Below are positions 44,898 to 53,669 of a stretch of 64,000 nucleotides of DNA, in pieces. The notes below the pieces were generated by a model. It was not told where the DNA came from. It was given only the letters and a program-made list of their open reading frames with translations, and did no database searches. The stretch comes from Herbaspirillum sp. LeCh32-8 (GTDB lineage: Bacteria > Pseudomonadota > Gammaproteobacteria > Burkholderiales > Burkholderiaceae_D). Numbering within the stretch: position 1 is the stretch's first letter; each line of letters starts with the position of its first letter. The stretch is from the NCBI RefSeq assembly GCF_017814915.1, contig NZ_JAGIPZ010000007.1, positions 62,001 through 126,000 on the forward strand. The letters run 5' to 3'. The translations under genes and the position numbers were made by a program.

Positions 44898-45052
44898 AAT
44901 TTTCTTCGTCCGGCGCCAGGAACCGGGCAGGGAAAACCACGACAAGAGGCAACCGTCATCGACGGTGGCCGGGATGAGCTCATCCCGGCAATCGGCGATG
45001 TCCCAGTGTCCGGCAGTCATCTCCTCAATCCACCACAGTCCAAAGGATAGTC

Positions 45053-45775
45053 ATGTCACAAGATAAAGAGCCGAGGCGGCGCTTCCTGCGTCAGGTGTTG
45101 GCCATCGTCCCAGCAGCAAGCACGCTAGGCGGCGCCACCGCAGTCGCAGTCAGCCAGCCGGCGATCGCCGACAATTCCGAGCCGGGCAAGCCGCGCGCTT
45201 ATACCCCGACTTACTTCAACGCGGCCGAATGGGCGTTCATCAACGCCGCCGTCGACCACCTCATCCCTTCCGACCAGTACGGCGCCGGCGCCCTGGAAAC
45301 CGGCGTGCCCGAGTTCATCGACCGCCAGATGGAAACACCCTACGGCGCGGGCAAACTGTGGTACATGCAAGGTCCCTTCCATACCGATCAGGCTCCCGAG
45401 ATGGGCTATCAGCTGTCGCTGGTGCCGCGCGACATTTATCGCCAGGGCATCGCCGCCTGCAACGACTGGTGTACCAAGAACCTGGGCAAGGTGTTCGCCG
45501 AGCTGGACAAGGCCAAGCAGGTCGACGTCCTGAAGCAGATGGAAGGCGGCAAGATCCAGTTCGAAGCCGTTCCGGCCAAGACCTTCTTCAGCTTCATGCT
45601 GGGCAATACCAAGGAAGGCTACTTCGCCGATCCGATGTACGGCGGCAACCAGAAGATGGGCGGCTGGAAGATGGTCGGCTTCCCCGGCGCGCGCGCCGAC
45701 TATCTGGACTGGGTGGACCAGTACAACGTTAAATATCCGTACGGCCCTGTGTCGATTCTGGGAGAAAAGGGCTGA
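45053..45775 (+). CDS. Gluconate 2-dehydrogenase-type small subunit (subunit 3)
   Basis: A 240-residue periplasmic subunit of a membrane-bound FAD dehydrogenase. It has a Tat signal (RRRFLRQVLAIVPAA, residues 8-22) and the subunit-3 family region FNAAEWAFINAAVDHLIPSD. The flavoprotein that follows has no export signal, so it is probably carried through Tat together with this subunit. AAGGA precedes the ATG. First of three genes (gap of two bases to the next). Confidence 0.92.
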   Translation: MSQDKEPRRRFLRQVLAIVPAASTLGGATAVAVSQPAIADNSEPGKPRAYTPTYFNAAEWAFINAAVDHLIPSDQYGAGALETGVPEFIDRQMETPYGAGKLWYMQGPFHTDQAPEMGYQLSLVPRDIYRQGIAACNDWCTKNLGKVFAELDKAKQVDVLKQMEGGKIQFEAVPAKTFFSFMLGNTKEGYFADPMYGGNQKMGGWKMVGFPGARADYLDWVDQYNVKYPYGPVSILGEKG

Positions 45776-45777
45776 TC

Positions 45778-47559
45778 ATGGCTATCAAAAAAGACAAAGT
45801 AGATGTGGTGATGGTGGGCCTGGGCTGGACCGGCTCCATCATGGGGATGGAACTGACCGAAGCCGGTCTGTCCGTGCTGGCGCTGGAACGCGGCGACATG
45901 CGCGACACCAACACCGACACGCCGTATCCGAAGGCGGTCGACGAGCTGAAGTACTCGGTGCGCGGCGCGCTGTTCCAGGATCTCTCGCGTGAAACCGTGA
46001 CCATCCGTCACACCATGAGCGACATCGCGGTGCCATACCGCCAGCACGGCTCCTTCCTGCTGGGCGACGGCGTCGGCGGCGCCGGTTTCCACTGGAACGG
46101 CATGATGTATCGCAACCTGCCCGAAGAGCTGGAAATGCGCAGCCACCACGAGCAGAAATACGGCAAGAAGTTCATCCCTGAAGGCATGACCATCCAGGAC
46201 CACGGCGTCACCTACAAGGAACTGGAACCGTTCTACGACTTCTCGGAAAAAGTGATGGCGGTGTCCGGCAAGGCCGGCAACCTCAAGGGCAAGATCGTCG
46301 AAGGCGGCAACCCGCTGGAAGGCGAACGCAGCGACGAATTCCCGACCAAGCCGCTGACCTATCAGTACAGCGCCTCGCTGGTGGAAAAGGCCATGCGCGA
46401 CGTCGGCTACCATCCGTACCCGGCGCCGGCGGCGAATGCTTCCGAGCCGTTCACCAACCCGTACGGCGTGCGCATCGGCCCCTGCAACTACTGCGGCTTC
46501 TGCGAAAACTACGGCTGCTACATGTATTCCAAGGCTTCGCCGCAGACCACCATCCTGCCGGTGCTGTTGAAGCGCAAGAACTTCGAAGTGCGCACCAAGG
46601 CGCAGGTGATCAAGGTCAACCTGGACGCATCGGGCAAGCGCGCCACCGGCGTCACCTACATCGACGCGCAAGGCCGCGAGGTCGAGCAACCGGCCGACCT
46701 GGTGCTGCTGACCGCATTCCAGACGCACAACGTGCGCCTGCTGCTGCTGTCGGGCATCGGCAAGCCGTATGACCCGGTCACCGGCGAAGGCGTGGTGGGC
46801 AAGAACTTCGCTTACCAGTACAACGGCGGCATCAACGTGGTCATGCCCAAGGGCACCCAGTTCAACCCGTTCATCGGCACCGGCGCCGGCGGCGTGGGCA
46901 TGGACGACCTGAACGCCGACCAGTTCGACCACGGTCCGCTGGGCTTCATCGGCGGCGCGTCGGTTCGTCACGTGCGCTACGGCGGCCGTCCCATCAAGCA
47001 GGCCGGCACCATGCCGGGCGAGAAGGTCTCCAACTGGGGCTCGGAATGGAAGGCCAGCGTGCAGGACGCTTACCAGCGCACCCTGACCATCGGCATGTCC
47101 GGCTCGGTGATGTCCTACCGCGATTGCTACCTGTCGCTCGATCCGACCTACAAGGACGCCAACGGCCAGCCGCTGCTGCGCATGACGCTGAACTGGAAGG
47201 AAAACGAAGAGAAGATGCTGAGCTACGTCGGCAGCCAGATGGAAAAGGTCGGCCAGGCGATGAACCCGGAGAAGGTGGTCAAGGCGGTGCGCAAGGCCGG
47301 TTCCTCGTGGGACACCCGCGTGTACCAGTCGACCCACCTGACCGGCGGCGCGATCATGGGCACCACGCCCAAGAACAGCGTGGTCAACAAGTACCTGCAA
47401 AGCTGGGATGTGCCCAACGTGTTCGTGTACGGCGCTTCGGCGTTCCCGCAGAACATGGGCTACAACCCGACCGGCCTGGTCACGGCGCTGGCGTATCACT
47501 CCGCCAAGGCGATCCGCGAGCAGTATCTGAAAAACCCCGGCCCGCTGGTTCAGGCATAA
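45778..47559 (+). CDS. FAD-dependent GMC-type dehydrogenase, large subunit (gluconate/sugar dehydrogenase)
   Basis: A 593-residue catalytic flavoprotein that oxidises gluconate (or a related sugar or polyol) in the periplasm. FAD-binding VGLGWTGS and ALERG lie at the N-terminus; a cysteine group CNYCGFCENYGC (about residues 239-250) fits the iron-sulfur-binding region described for this enzyme class; the C-terminal THLTGGAIMGTTP and YNPTGLVTALAY are typical GMC C-terminal blocks. Sorbitol, 2-ketogluconate or glucose dehydrogenases are alternatives, since sequence alone does not separate them. Electrons pass to the cytochrome encoded next. Confidence 0.92.
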   Translation: MAIKKDKVDVVMVGLGWTGSIMGMELTEAGLSVLALERGDMRDTNTDTPYPKAVDELKYSVRGALFQDLSRETVTIRHTMSDIAVPYRQHGSFLLGDGVGGAGFHWNGMMYRNLPEELEMRSHHEQKYGKKFIPEGMTIQDHGVTYKELEPFYDFSEKVMAVSGKAGNLKGKIVEGGNPLEGERSDEFPTKPLTYQYSASLVEKAMRDVGYHPYPAPAANASEPFTNPYGVRIGPCNYCGFCENYGCYMYSKASPQTTILPVLLKRKNFEVRTKAQVIKVNLDASGKRATGVTYIDAQGREVEQPADLVLLTAFQTHNVRLLLLSGIGKPYDPVTGEGVVGKNFAYQYNGGINVVMPKGTQFNPFIGTGAGGVGMDDLNADQFDHGPLGFIGGASVRHVRYGGRPIKQAGTMPGEKVSNWGSEWKASVQDAYQRTLTIGMSGSVMSYRDCYLSLDPTYKDANGQPLLRMTLNWKENEEKMLSYVGSQMEKVGQAMNPEKVVKAVRKAGSSWDTRVYQSTHLTGGAIMGTTPKNSVVNKYLQSWDVPNVFVYGASAFPQNMGYNPTGLVTALAYHSAKAIREQYLKNPGPLVQA

Positions 47560-47572
47560 GAGGATAACGACC

Positions 47573-48892
47573 ATGATCAAGAAACATTTCATCGCCGCTG
47601 TCGCGGCAGTCATGTCGCTGTCCGCTTTCGTGGCTACCGCGGCTTCGGCGCAAAACGCTCCGGCCGACCAGCAGCTGGTCAAACGCGGCGAATACCTGGC
47701 CAAGGCCGGCGACTGCGTGGCGTGCCACACAGCCAAGGGCGGCAAGGACTTCGCAGGCGGCCTGCCCATCGCCACCCCGATCGGCACCGTGTACTCGTCC
47801 AACATCACCCCGGACAAGGACAACGGCATCGGCAACTACAGCGAAGACGATTTCGACAAGGCCCTGCGTCACGGCATCCGCAAGGATGGCGCGTCGCTGT
47901 ATCCGGCCATGCCGTACCCGTCTTACGCCAAGGTCAAGCCGGCCGACGTGAAGGCGCTCTACGCCTACTTCATGAACGGCGTGAAGGCCGAGCCGACCCC
48001 GAACCGCGGCGTCGACATCGTCTGGCCGCTGTCCATGCGCTGGCCGCTGTCGATCTGGCGCAAGGTGTTCGCGCCCAACGTCGCCGTCGACGGTGCTGAC
48101 GACAACAGCCCGCTGATCCGCGGCCAGTACCTGGTCGAAGGCCTGGGTCACTGCGGCGCCTGCCACACCCCGCGCGGCGTAGGCATGCAGGAGAAGGCGC
48201 TGACCGACGACAGCACGCAGTTCCTGTCGGGCGGCGTGATTGACGGCTTCCTCGCCAACAACCTGCGCAGCGATGCGCGTGACGGTCTGGGCAGCTGGAG
48301 CGAGGGTGACATCGTGGCCTTCCTGAAGACCGGCCGCAACAGCCACTCCGCAGCATTCGGCGGCATGGCTGACGTGGTGGCCAACAGCACCCAGCACATG
48401 ACCGACGAGGACCTGACGGCGATTGCCAAGTACCTCAAGTCGCTGAAGCCGGTGAAGGAAGGTGTTGCACCGCTGGCCTATGACGACAAGACGCACCAGG
48501 CGCTGCGCAAGGGTTCCGACCAGAGCCCGGGCGCGATGGGCTTCCTGAACAACTGCGCCGCCTGCCACCGCAGCAGCGGCAAGGGTTGGAAGGAAACCTT
48601 CCCGCAGCTGTCGCAGAGCGCGACGGTGAACGCCGACAACCCGGCCTCGCTGATCAAGATCGTGCTGGAAGGCGCCGAAATGCCGTGGACCCAGAAAGGC
48701 CCGACGCAGTTCGCCATGCCGGCCTTCGGCGATCGCCTGTCGGACCAGGAAGTGGCTGAAATCGTCACCTTCATCCGCAGCAGCTGGGGCAACAACGCCG
48801 GCGCCGTCTCGGCCAGCGATGTAGCCAAGGTCCGCAAGGAACTGCCGAAGAAGACCGTGGGCGCCGACAGCGGTACCGTCGCCAAGAAGTAA
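47573..48892 (+). CDS. Triheme cytochrome c subunit of the dehydrogenase
   Basis: A 439-residue periplasmic cytochrome with signal peptide (MIKKHFIAAVAAVMSLSAF, cleavage near residue 26, ASA-QN) and three CxxCH heme sites at C48 (CVACH), C194 (CGACH) and C328 (CAACH), the normal number for gluconate, sorbitol and alcohol dehydrogenase cytochrome subunits. It hands electrons to ubiquinone. The end is a polar Lys-rich tail rather than a long membrane anchor. Followed by a double hairpin terminator. Confidence 0.93.
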   Translation: MIKKHFIAAVAAVMSLSAFVATAASAQNAPADQQLVKRGEYLAKAGDCVACHTAKGGKDFAGGLPIATPIGTVYSSNITPDKDNGIGNYSEDDFDKALRHGIRKDGASLYPAMPYPSYAKVKPADVKALYAYFMNGVKAEPTPNRGVDIVWPLSMRWPLSIWRKVFAPNVAVDGADDNSPLIRGQYLVEGLGHCGACHTPRGVGMQEKALTDDSTQFLSGGVIDGFLANNLRSDARDGLGSWSEGDIVAFLKTGRNSHSAAFGGMADVVANSTQHMTDEDLTAIAKYLKSLKPVKEGVAPLAYDDKTHQALRKGSDQSPGAMGFLNNCAACHRSSGKGWKETFPQLSQSATVNADNPASLIKIVLEGAEMPWTQKGPTQFAMPAFGDRLSDQEVAEIVTFIRSSWGNNAGAVSASDVAKVRKELPKKTVGADSGTVAKK

Positions 48893-48907
48893 GCAGTCAG
48901 CAGCATC

Positions 48908-48978
48908 TTCCCGGTGGACGCGAGAGCGTCTGCCGGGAACGGAAAGCGGCCGTTCCGAAGAGGGACGGCCGCTTTTTT
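48908..48978 (+). terminator. Double hairpin terminator of the gluconate dehydrogenase operon
   Basis: A first stem-loop (TTCCCGG-TG-GACGC with GCGTC-TG-CCGGGAA, GAGA loop, 48908-48939) is followed by a second (AAAGCGGCCG with CGGCCGCTTT, 48943-48974) and six T. Confidence 0.88.
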
Positions 48979-49142
48979 ATTGCCTGTCCGGCAAGAGTGC
49001 GCCGCCTGCAGGGGCGGCCGATCTTTGGTAGGGTGGAGCGCTGCGGCGCAGAGCCCGCAACCGGACAAGGCAAGCGCATGCAATAAGAGCGCACGCAACA
49101 AGCGAACGTAACGATCATCAACCGAACCCGAAAGGAAGAACC

Positions 49143-49688
49143 ATGAGCCAGATCCAGGATATCCCCGTCAACCGCATCGACGGCAGCGCCGCTGCCTTGT
49201 CCGACTATGCCGGCAGCGTGCTGCTGGTGGTCAACGTCGCCTCCAAGTGCGGCCTGACCAAGCAGTACGAGGGCCTGGAAAAGCTGTACCAGGAAAAGCA
49301 TGCCGAAGGATTGGAAGTGCTGGGTTTCCCGGCCAACAATTTCAAGGGCCAGGAGCCGGGCAGCGACGCCGAGATCAGCGAGTTCTGCTCGCTGACCTAT
49401 GACGTGCATTTCCCGATGTTCTCCAAGATCTCGGTCAAGGGCGAGGATCGCCATCCCTTGTACGCCGCGCTGACCGCGGCACAGCCGCAGGCCACCGGCG
49501 ACGGCCCGTTCCGCGAACGCCTGGCGGGCATGGGACTGGTGTCGGGCGAGCCGGCCGACGTGCTGTGGAACTTCGAGAAATTCCTGGTCGACCGCAAGGG
49601 CCAGGTGGTTGGCCGCTTTGCGCCCGATGTGACGGCCGACGACGCCCGTTTGCGCGAGGCCGTCGAGACCGAGCTGGCCAAGGCCTGA
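49143..49688 (+). CDS. Glutathione peroxidase family protein
   Basis: Reduces hydroperoxides in the cytoplasm using thiols (often thioredoxin in bacteria). The 181-residue protein has the peroxidatic C36 in NVASKCGLT, the family block VLGFPANNFKGQEPGSDAEI and the Trp/Asn of LWNFEKFLVD. AAGGAAG precedes the ATG. It is monocistronic with a terminator behind it. Confidence 0.94.
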   Translation: MSQIQDIPVNRIDGSAAALSDYAGSVLLVVNVASKCGLTKQYEGLEKLYQEKHAEGLEVLGFPANNFKGQEPGSDAEISEFCSLTYDVHFPMFSKISVKGEDRHPLYAALTAAQPQATGDGPFRERLAGMGLVSGEPADVLWNFEKFLVDRKGQVVGRFAPDVTADDARLREAVETELAKA

Positions 49689-49777
49689 GGCAGGCCGGGT
49701 CGGCGCGGATAAATTTCGGCGCCGATGAAACAAATTCGATTCCTGTCAGTCTCAATGCGCGGCCTTGTCGCATCTGC

Positions 49778-49800
49778 CGGCGCCCTTCGGGGCGCCGTTT
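49778..49800 (+). terminator. Terminator of the glutathione peroxidase gene (UUCG tetraloop)
   Basis: CGGCGCCC and GGGCGCCG form a perfect stem closed by TTCG, the very stable C(UUCG)G type, followed by TTT. Confidence 0.75.
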
Positions 49801-49906
49801 GTCGTCAAGGGAGGGAACCAACGAATGCCCGGCAAGGGGGCCGGGGGCGCCGCAACGGGCGCCAACACAGCAGACATAGCCGACGCGCGCGGCGGAAAGA
49901 ACCACA

Positions 49907-51587
49907 TTGAGACAGCTGATCAATCGGCTCGGCCTGGGCCTGGCCGGCATGGCCGCCTTCTGGGCGCTGGGCATGGTGAGTGCGAACGAGTTCGCCAAGA
50001 GCGGGTTGCTGATGGCGACCGCACTGCCCGGGATTGCCGGGTTGTTCATGGTCATCCCTTACTTCAGGAACCGGCCGGTGTGGTTGTCGGGCGCCACGAT
50101 ATTGATCCTGCTGCTGTTTTTCCTCGATGCCGCGATCAAGGGTTTCCTGCGCGACTATTTCGGCTTGCGGCCCAACCCGGTGCTGGTGTTGCAGGCGATC
50201 TTCAATACCAATCCCGCCGAGAGCGGCGAGTTCTTCCAGCACAACTGGCGGCAGGTGGCGCAGGCTGTGATCGCTTTCGTGGTGGTGTCAGTGCTTGCGC
50301 TGGTGGCTGAACGCCGCCTGGCGCGCGCCGAGGCTGGGCGATCCGGGACGGCATTGCCGCGTCGCGGCGCGCTGGCCGTCGGCATGTTGCTGACCTTGTT
50401 CCTGGCGCTGCATTTCAATCCCACCATGGCCAAGGAAAACCCGCTGCTGTTCTGGCCCATTCGTTACCTCGACTACCGCGCCCAGATGGCTTATGCGCAA
50501 GACATGCAAAGCAACATCGCGCGCCGCATGGCGCCCCCGGCCGAGTGGCGCGTGCGCTATGCCGGGCCCGAGCGCAACACCGTGGTCTGGGTGATCGGCG
50601 AAAGCATCAACCGCAACAACATGTCGCTGTACGGCTATGCGCGCAACACCACGCCGACACTGGATGCCATGCGCAAGGAATTGCTGGTGTTCCGCGACGT
50701 GGTGTCGTCCGAGCCGGCCACCATGTCCTCGCTGATGAAGATGTTCACGCCCGCCAGCCTGGACGACCCCAACGGCTGGAACAGCAAGCCCGACGTGGTG
50801 ATGCTGGCCAAGGAGGCCGGCTTCAAGACCTTCTGGATTTCCAACCAAGTGCCCAACGACGGCTGGCTGGGCCTGGTCTCCAATCGCGCCGATGAAAAGC
50901 GGTTCATCAACAAGGGCGCGGGGCGCGGCGAGAACAACTACGACGGTAACCTCTTGCCCGGGCTGGCCGCGTCGCTGGACGACCCGGCCCCAAAGAAGCT
51001 GATCATCGTCCACCTGCTGGGCGCGCATCCGACCTACGACATGCGTTACCCGAGGGAATTTTCCCTTTTCGACGGCGCGGCCGACGCGGTCTCCAGCCAG
51101 CTGGAAGGCGCCCAGCGCTCCCTGTGGATCCGCCGCATGCGCAATGAGTACGACAACGCCATCGCCTACAACGACTTCGTGCTGGGCAGCATGATCCGTC
51201 GCCTGATGCAAAGCGCGCCGGCCGACAACGCCAGCCTGCTGTTCAGTTCCGACCATGCGCAGGAAGTGGGGCACACGCGCGACCACGCCGGCCAGTCGGT
51301 GGCCGACGCCTCCGGCTACGAGATCCCGATGCTGCTGTGGACGCGCTCCTTCACCGGCAAGAGTCCGGATGAAAAAGCCATGCTCGAATATCGCCCCTAC
51401 CAGACCAGACCATCTGGAGCACACCGTGCTGGGCCTGCTGGCGATTCGCTCCGCCTACTATCAGCCCGAGCGTGATGTGCTCAGCGACGCCTTCGAAGGC
51501 GAGGATTTCATCAACGGCATGCGCCGCATCAACGGCGCACCCTACGAGCCGCGCGCGGTGATCTACAATCGCGCGCCGCAGGGCTGA
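49907..51587 (+). pseudogene. Phosphoethanolamine transferase-like sulfatase-fold protein, frameshifted near the C-terminus
   Basis: Inner-membrane enzyme of the EptA/CptA/OpgE class, which adds phosphoethanolamine to lipid A or other envelope glycans. It starts at a TTG with GGAAAG upstream (MRQLINRLG). About four membrane segments (1-160) precede a periplasmic sulfatase-type domain with VIGESINRNNMSLYGYARNT, where the usual nucleophile Thr is Ser (S233), and FSSDHAQEVGHTRDHAG. The frame is lost after EYRPYQT at about 51407. One extra base there displaces the true C-terminus (DHLEHTVLGLLAIRSAYYQ and on), which continues in the +1 frame to a stop at 51587. A sequencing error cannot be excluded. 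Confidence 0.8.
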
Positions 51588-51613
51588 GCGGCCGGTTCTC
51601 AAACGCAGCGGCA

Positions 51614-51645
51614 TAAAAAAAGACACCCCTGGGGGTGTCTTTTTT
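51614..51645. terminator. Bidirectional terminator between the transferase and the sugar ABC operon
   Basis: AGACACCC-CTGG-GGGTGTCT is flanked by seven A on the left and six T on the right. It can serve both converging units. Confidence 0.92.
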
Positions 51646-51673
51646 CTTGCAGCCTGCTTCTTGCCGGGACAGG

Positions 51674-52555
51674 CTATTCCTTCACCGCCCCCGTCATGCC
51701 CGAGACGTAGTACTCCACGAAAAAGGAGTACACCACCGCCACCGGCAGCGAGCCCAGGAGGGCGCCGGCCATCAGTGCGCCCCAGTGGTAGACGTCGCCG
51801 TCGACCAGTTCGGTGACGATGCCCACCGGCACCGTCTTCACTTCCGAGGAGGAGATGAAGGTCAGCGCGTAGATGAACTCGTTCCACGACAGTGTGAAGG
51901 CGAAGATGCCCGCCGAGATCAGGCCTGGCACTGCCAGCGGCAGGATGATCTTGACCAGGATTTCCCAGCGCGTGGCGCCGTCGATCAGCGCGCACTCCTC
52001 CAGCTCGTACGGGATCGAGCGGAAGTAACCCATCAGCAGCCAGGTGCAGAACGGAATCAGGAAGGTCGGGTAGGTCAGGATCAGCGCCCAGCGGGTGTCG
52101 AACAGGCCCAGCTTGAACACGATCGCCGCCAGCGGGATGAACAGGATCGAAGGCGGGATCAGGTAGGCCAGGAAGATGCCCAGGCCGACCTGCTTGGAGC
52201 CCTGGAACCGCAGGCGTTCGATCGCATAGGCGGCAAACACGCTGGCCGCCAGCGAGGCGAAGGTCGAGACCACCGACACGATCACGGTGTTCAACAGCCA
52301 GGCCGGGTACTGGGTTTCAAAGAGCAATTTCTTGAAGTGCGCCAGCGTCGGCGCGATCACCCAGAACGGGTTGCCGCTTTGCGAGAGCAGCTCGGCATCC
52401 GGTTTGAACGCGGTGATCACCATCCAGTAGAACGGGAACAGCAGCACGAACAGGAAGATGAGCAGCGGCAGGTAAATGGTGACCCAGCGACGCGGGGTGG
52501 ACTGCAGAAAATCCATGCCCTGGGTTTCCATCTGGTCGTCTTTTTTCTTGGCCAT
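51674..52555 (-). CDS. Carbohydrate ABC transporter permease (MalG/UgpE type)
   Basis: A 293-residue inner-membrane permease with six helices: YLPLLIFLFVLLFPFYWMVI in helix 1, and the EAA loop EECALIDGATRWEILVKIIL. Its ATG overlaps the stop of the upstream permease by one base (TAATG). Last gene of the sugar ABC operon before the terminator. Confidence 0.92.
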   Translation of the reverse strand: MAKKKDDQMETQGMDFLQSTPRRWVTIYLPLLIFLFVLLFPFYWMVITAFKPDAELLSQSGNPFWVIAPTLAHFKKLLFETQYPAWLLNTVIVSVVSTFASLAASVFAAYAIERLRFQGSKQVGLGIFLAYLIPPSILFIPLAAIVFKLGLFDTRWALILTYPTFLIPFCTWLLMGYFRSIPYELEECALIDGATRWEILVKIILPLAVPGLISAGIFAFTLSWNEFIYALTFISSSEVKTVPVGIVTELVDGDVYHWGALMAGALLGSLPVAVVYSFFVEYYVSGMTGAVKE

Positions 52556-53454
52556 TATTTGTCACCTCCTTGTTGCCAGCCGCGACGTTGCAGGCCGAAG
52601 TACGAGAACATGATCGCTGCCAGCAGGAAGGGAATCATGTAGGTTGCCAGCGCCGCGCCTTCGCCCAGTGCGCCGCCGGGAATGGCGCGCTGGAACGACA
52701 GCGTGGCCATCAGGTGGGTGGCGTTCAATGGACCGCCGCGGGTCAGCACGTAGATCAGCTGGAAGTCGGTGAAGGTGAACAGCACCGAGAAGGTCATCAC
52801 CACCGCGATGATCGGGGTCAGGAGCGGCAGCGTAACGTGGCGGAACTGCTGCCACGGCGTGGCGCCGTCGATGGCCGCCGCTTCATACAGCGAAGGCGAG
52901 ATGGTCTGCAGGCCGGCCAGCAGCGAGATCGCCACGAACGGAATGCCGCGCCAGACGTTGGCGAACACGGTCGACCAGCGCGCGTTCCACGGGTCGCCGA
53001 GGAAGTCGATGTAGTGGTCGATCAGTCCCATCTTGGTCAATGCCCAGCTGATGACGGAGAACTGCGCGTCATACAGCCACCAGAAGGCCAGCGCGGACAG
53101 CGCGGTGGGAACGATCCAGGGCAGCAGGACGATGGCGCGGAAGAAGGTCTTCAGCGGCACGTTCTTGTTCAACAGGATCGCCAGCCACAGGCCCAGCGCG
53201 AACTTCAGGATGCTGGCGCTGACGGTGTAGAAGATGGTGTTGAACAGCGACAGCTGCGCCAGCGAGTCGCCAAACAGATAGGTGTAGTTGTCCAGGCCGA
53301 TGAAGCTGCCTTCGCCGCCGATCTTGGTGTCGGTGAAGCCCAGCCACACGCCCAGCCCCAGCGGGTAGGTCAGGAACACCACCAGCAGGATCACGGCCGG
53401 GGCCATGAACAGCATGCCCAGTACGTTACGGTTATTCAGGAAACGGGATAGCAT
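52555..53454 (-). CDS. Carbohydrate ABC transporter permease (MalF/UgpA type)
   Basis: A 299-residue inner-membrane permease. AVILLVVFLTYPLGLGVWLG is the first helix, VLLPWIVPTALSALAFWWLY a central one, and the EAA loop reads YEAAAIDGATPWQQFRHVTL. The start MLSRFLNN fits the family; longer extensions are unlike it. It lies behind the binding protein gene, separated by a stem-loop. Confidence 0.92.
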   Translation of the reverse strand: MLSRFLNNRNVLGMLFMAPAVILLVVFLTYPLGLGVWLGFTDTKIGGEGSFIGLDNYTYLFGDSLAQLSLFNTIFYTVSASILKFALGLWLAILLNKNVPLKTFFRAIVLLPWIVPTALSALAFWWLYDAQFSVISWALTKMGLIDHYIDFLGDPWNARWSTVFANVWRGIPFVAISLLAGLQTISPSLYEAAAIDGATPWQQFRHVTLPLLTPIIAVVMTFSVLFTFTDFQLIYVLTRGGPLNATHLMATLSFQRAIPGGALGEGAALATYMIPFLLAAIMFSYFGLQRRGWQQGGDK

Positions 53455-53600
53455 GATTCGCCTCGGTTGAGTCGCCCCACGACGAGCGTGCGGCGGATGC
53501 TGTTTTCTCTTGGTGCATGCGATGGCGCGCAGACCGGAGCCGGCAGGCCCTGACAACCTGCCCATTCGTCCGTCGATGTGACGGAGGCTCCTCGCCATCT

Positions 53601-53647
53601 CCGGCGTGCGCCGCGACTGTTGCTGCCGGTGTCGCCGCACACGCCGG
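53601..53647 (-). other. Large stem-loop between the binding-protein and first permease genes
   Basis: Arms 53601-53617 and 53631-53647 are complementary at 15 of 17 positions with a 13-base loop. It lies just after the binding-protein stop on the minus strand. Without a T-run it is best read as an mRNA-stabilising or attenuating element that raises binding protein relative to permease, as in malE-malF. Confidence 0.6.
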
Positions 53648-53669
53648 ATGCCTTGCTTTCAGACCTGCA

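Noticed and set aside
51400..51410. Slippage of the tandem CAGAC-CAGAC as cause of the frameshift
   Set aside because: A 5-base duplication would shift the frame by 2, but the downstream protein needs a shift of 1, so a single-base insertion fits better.
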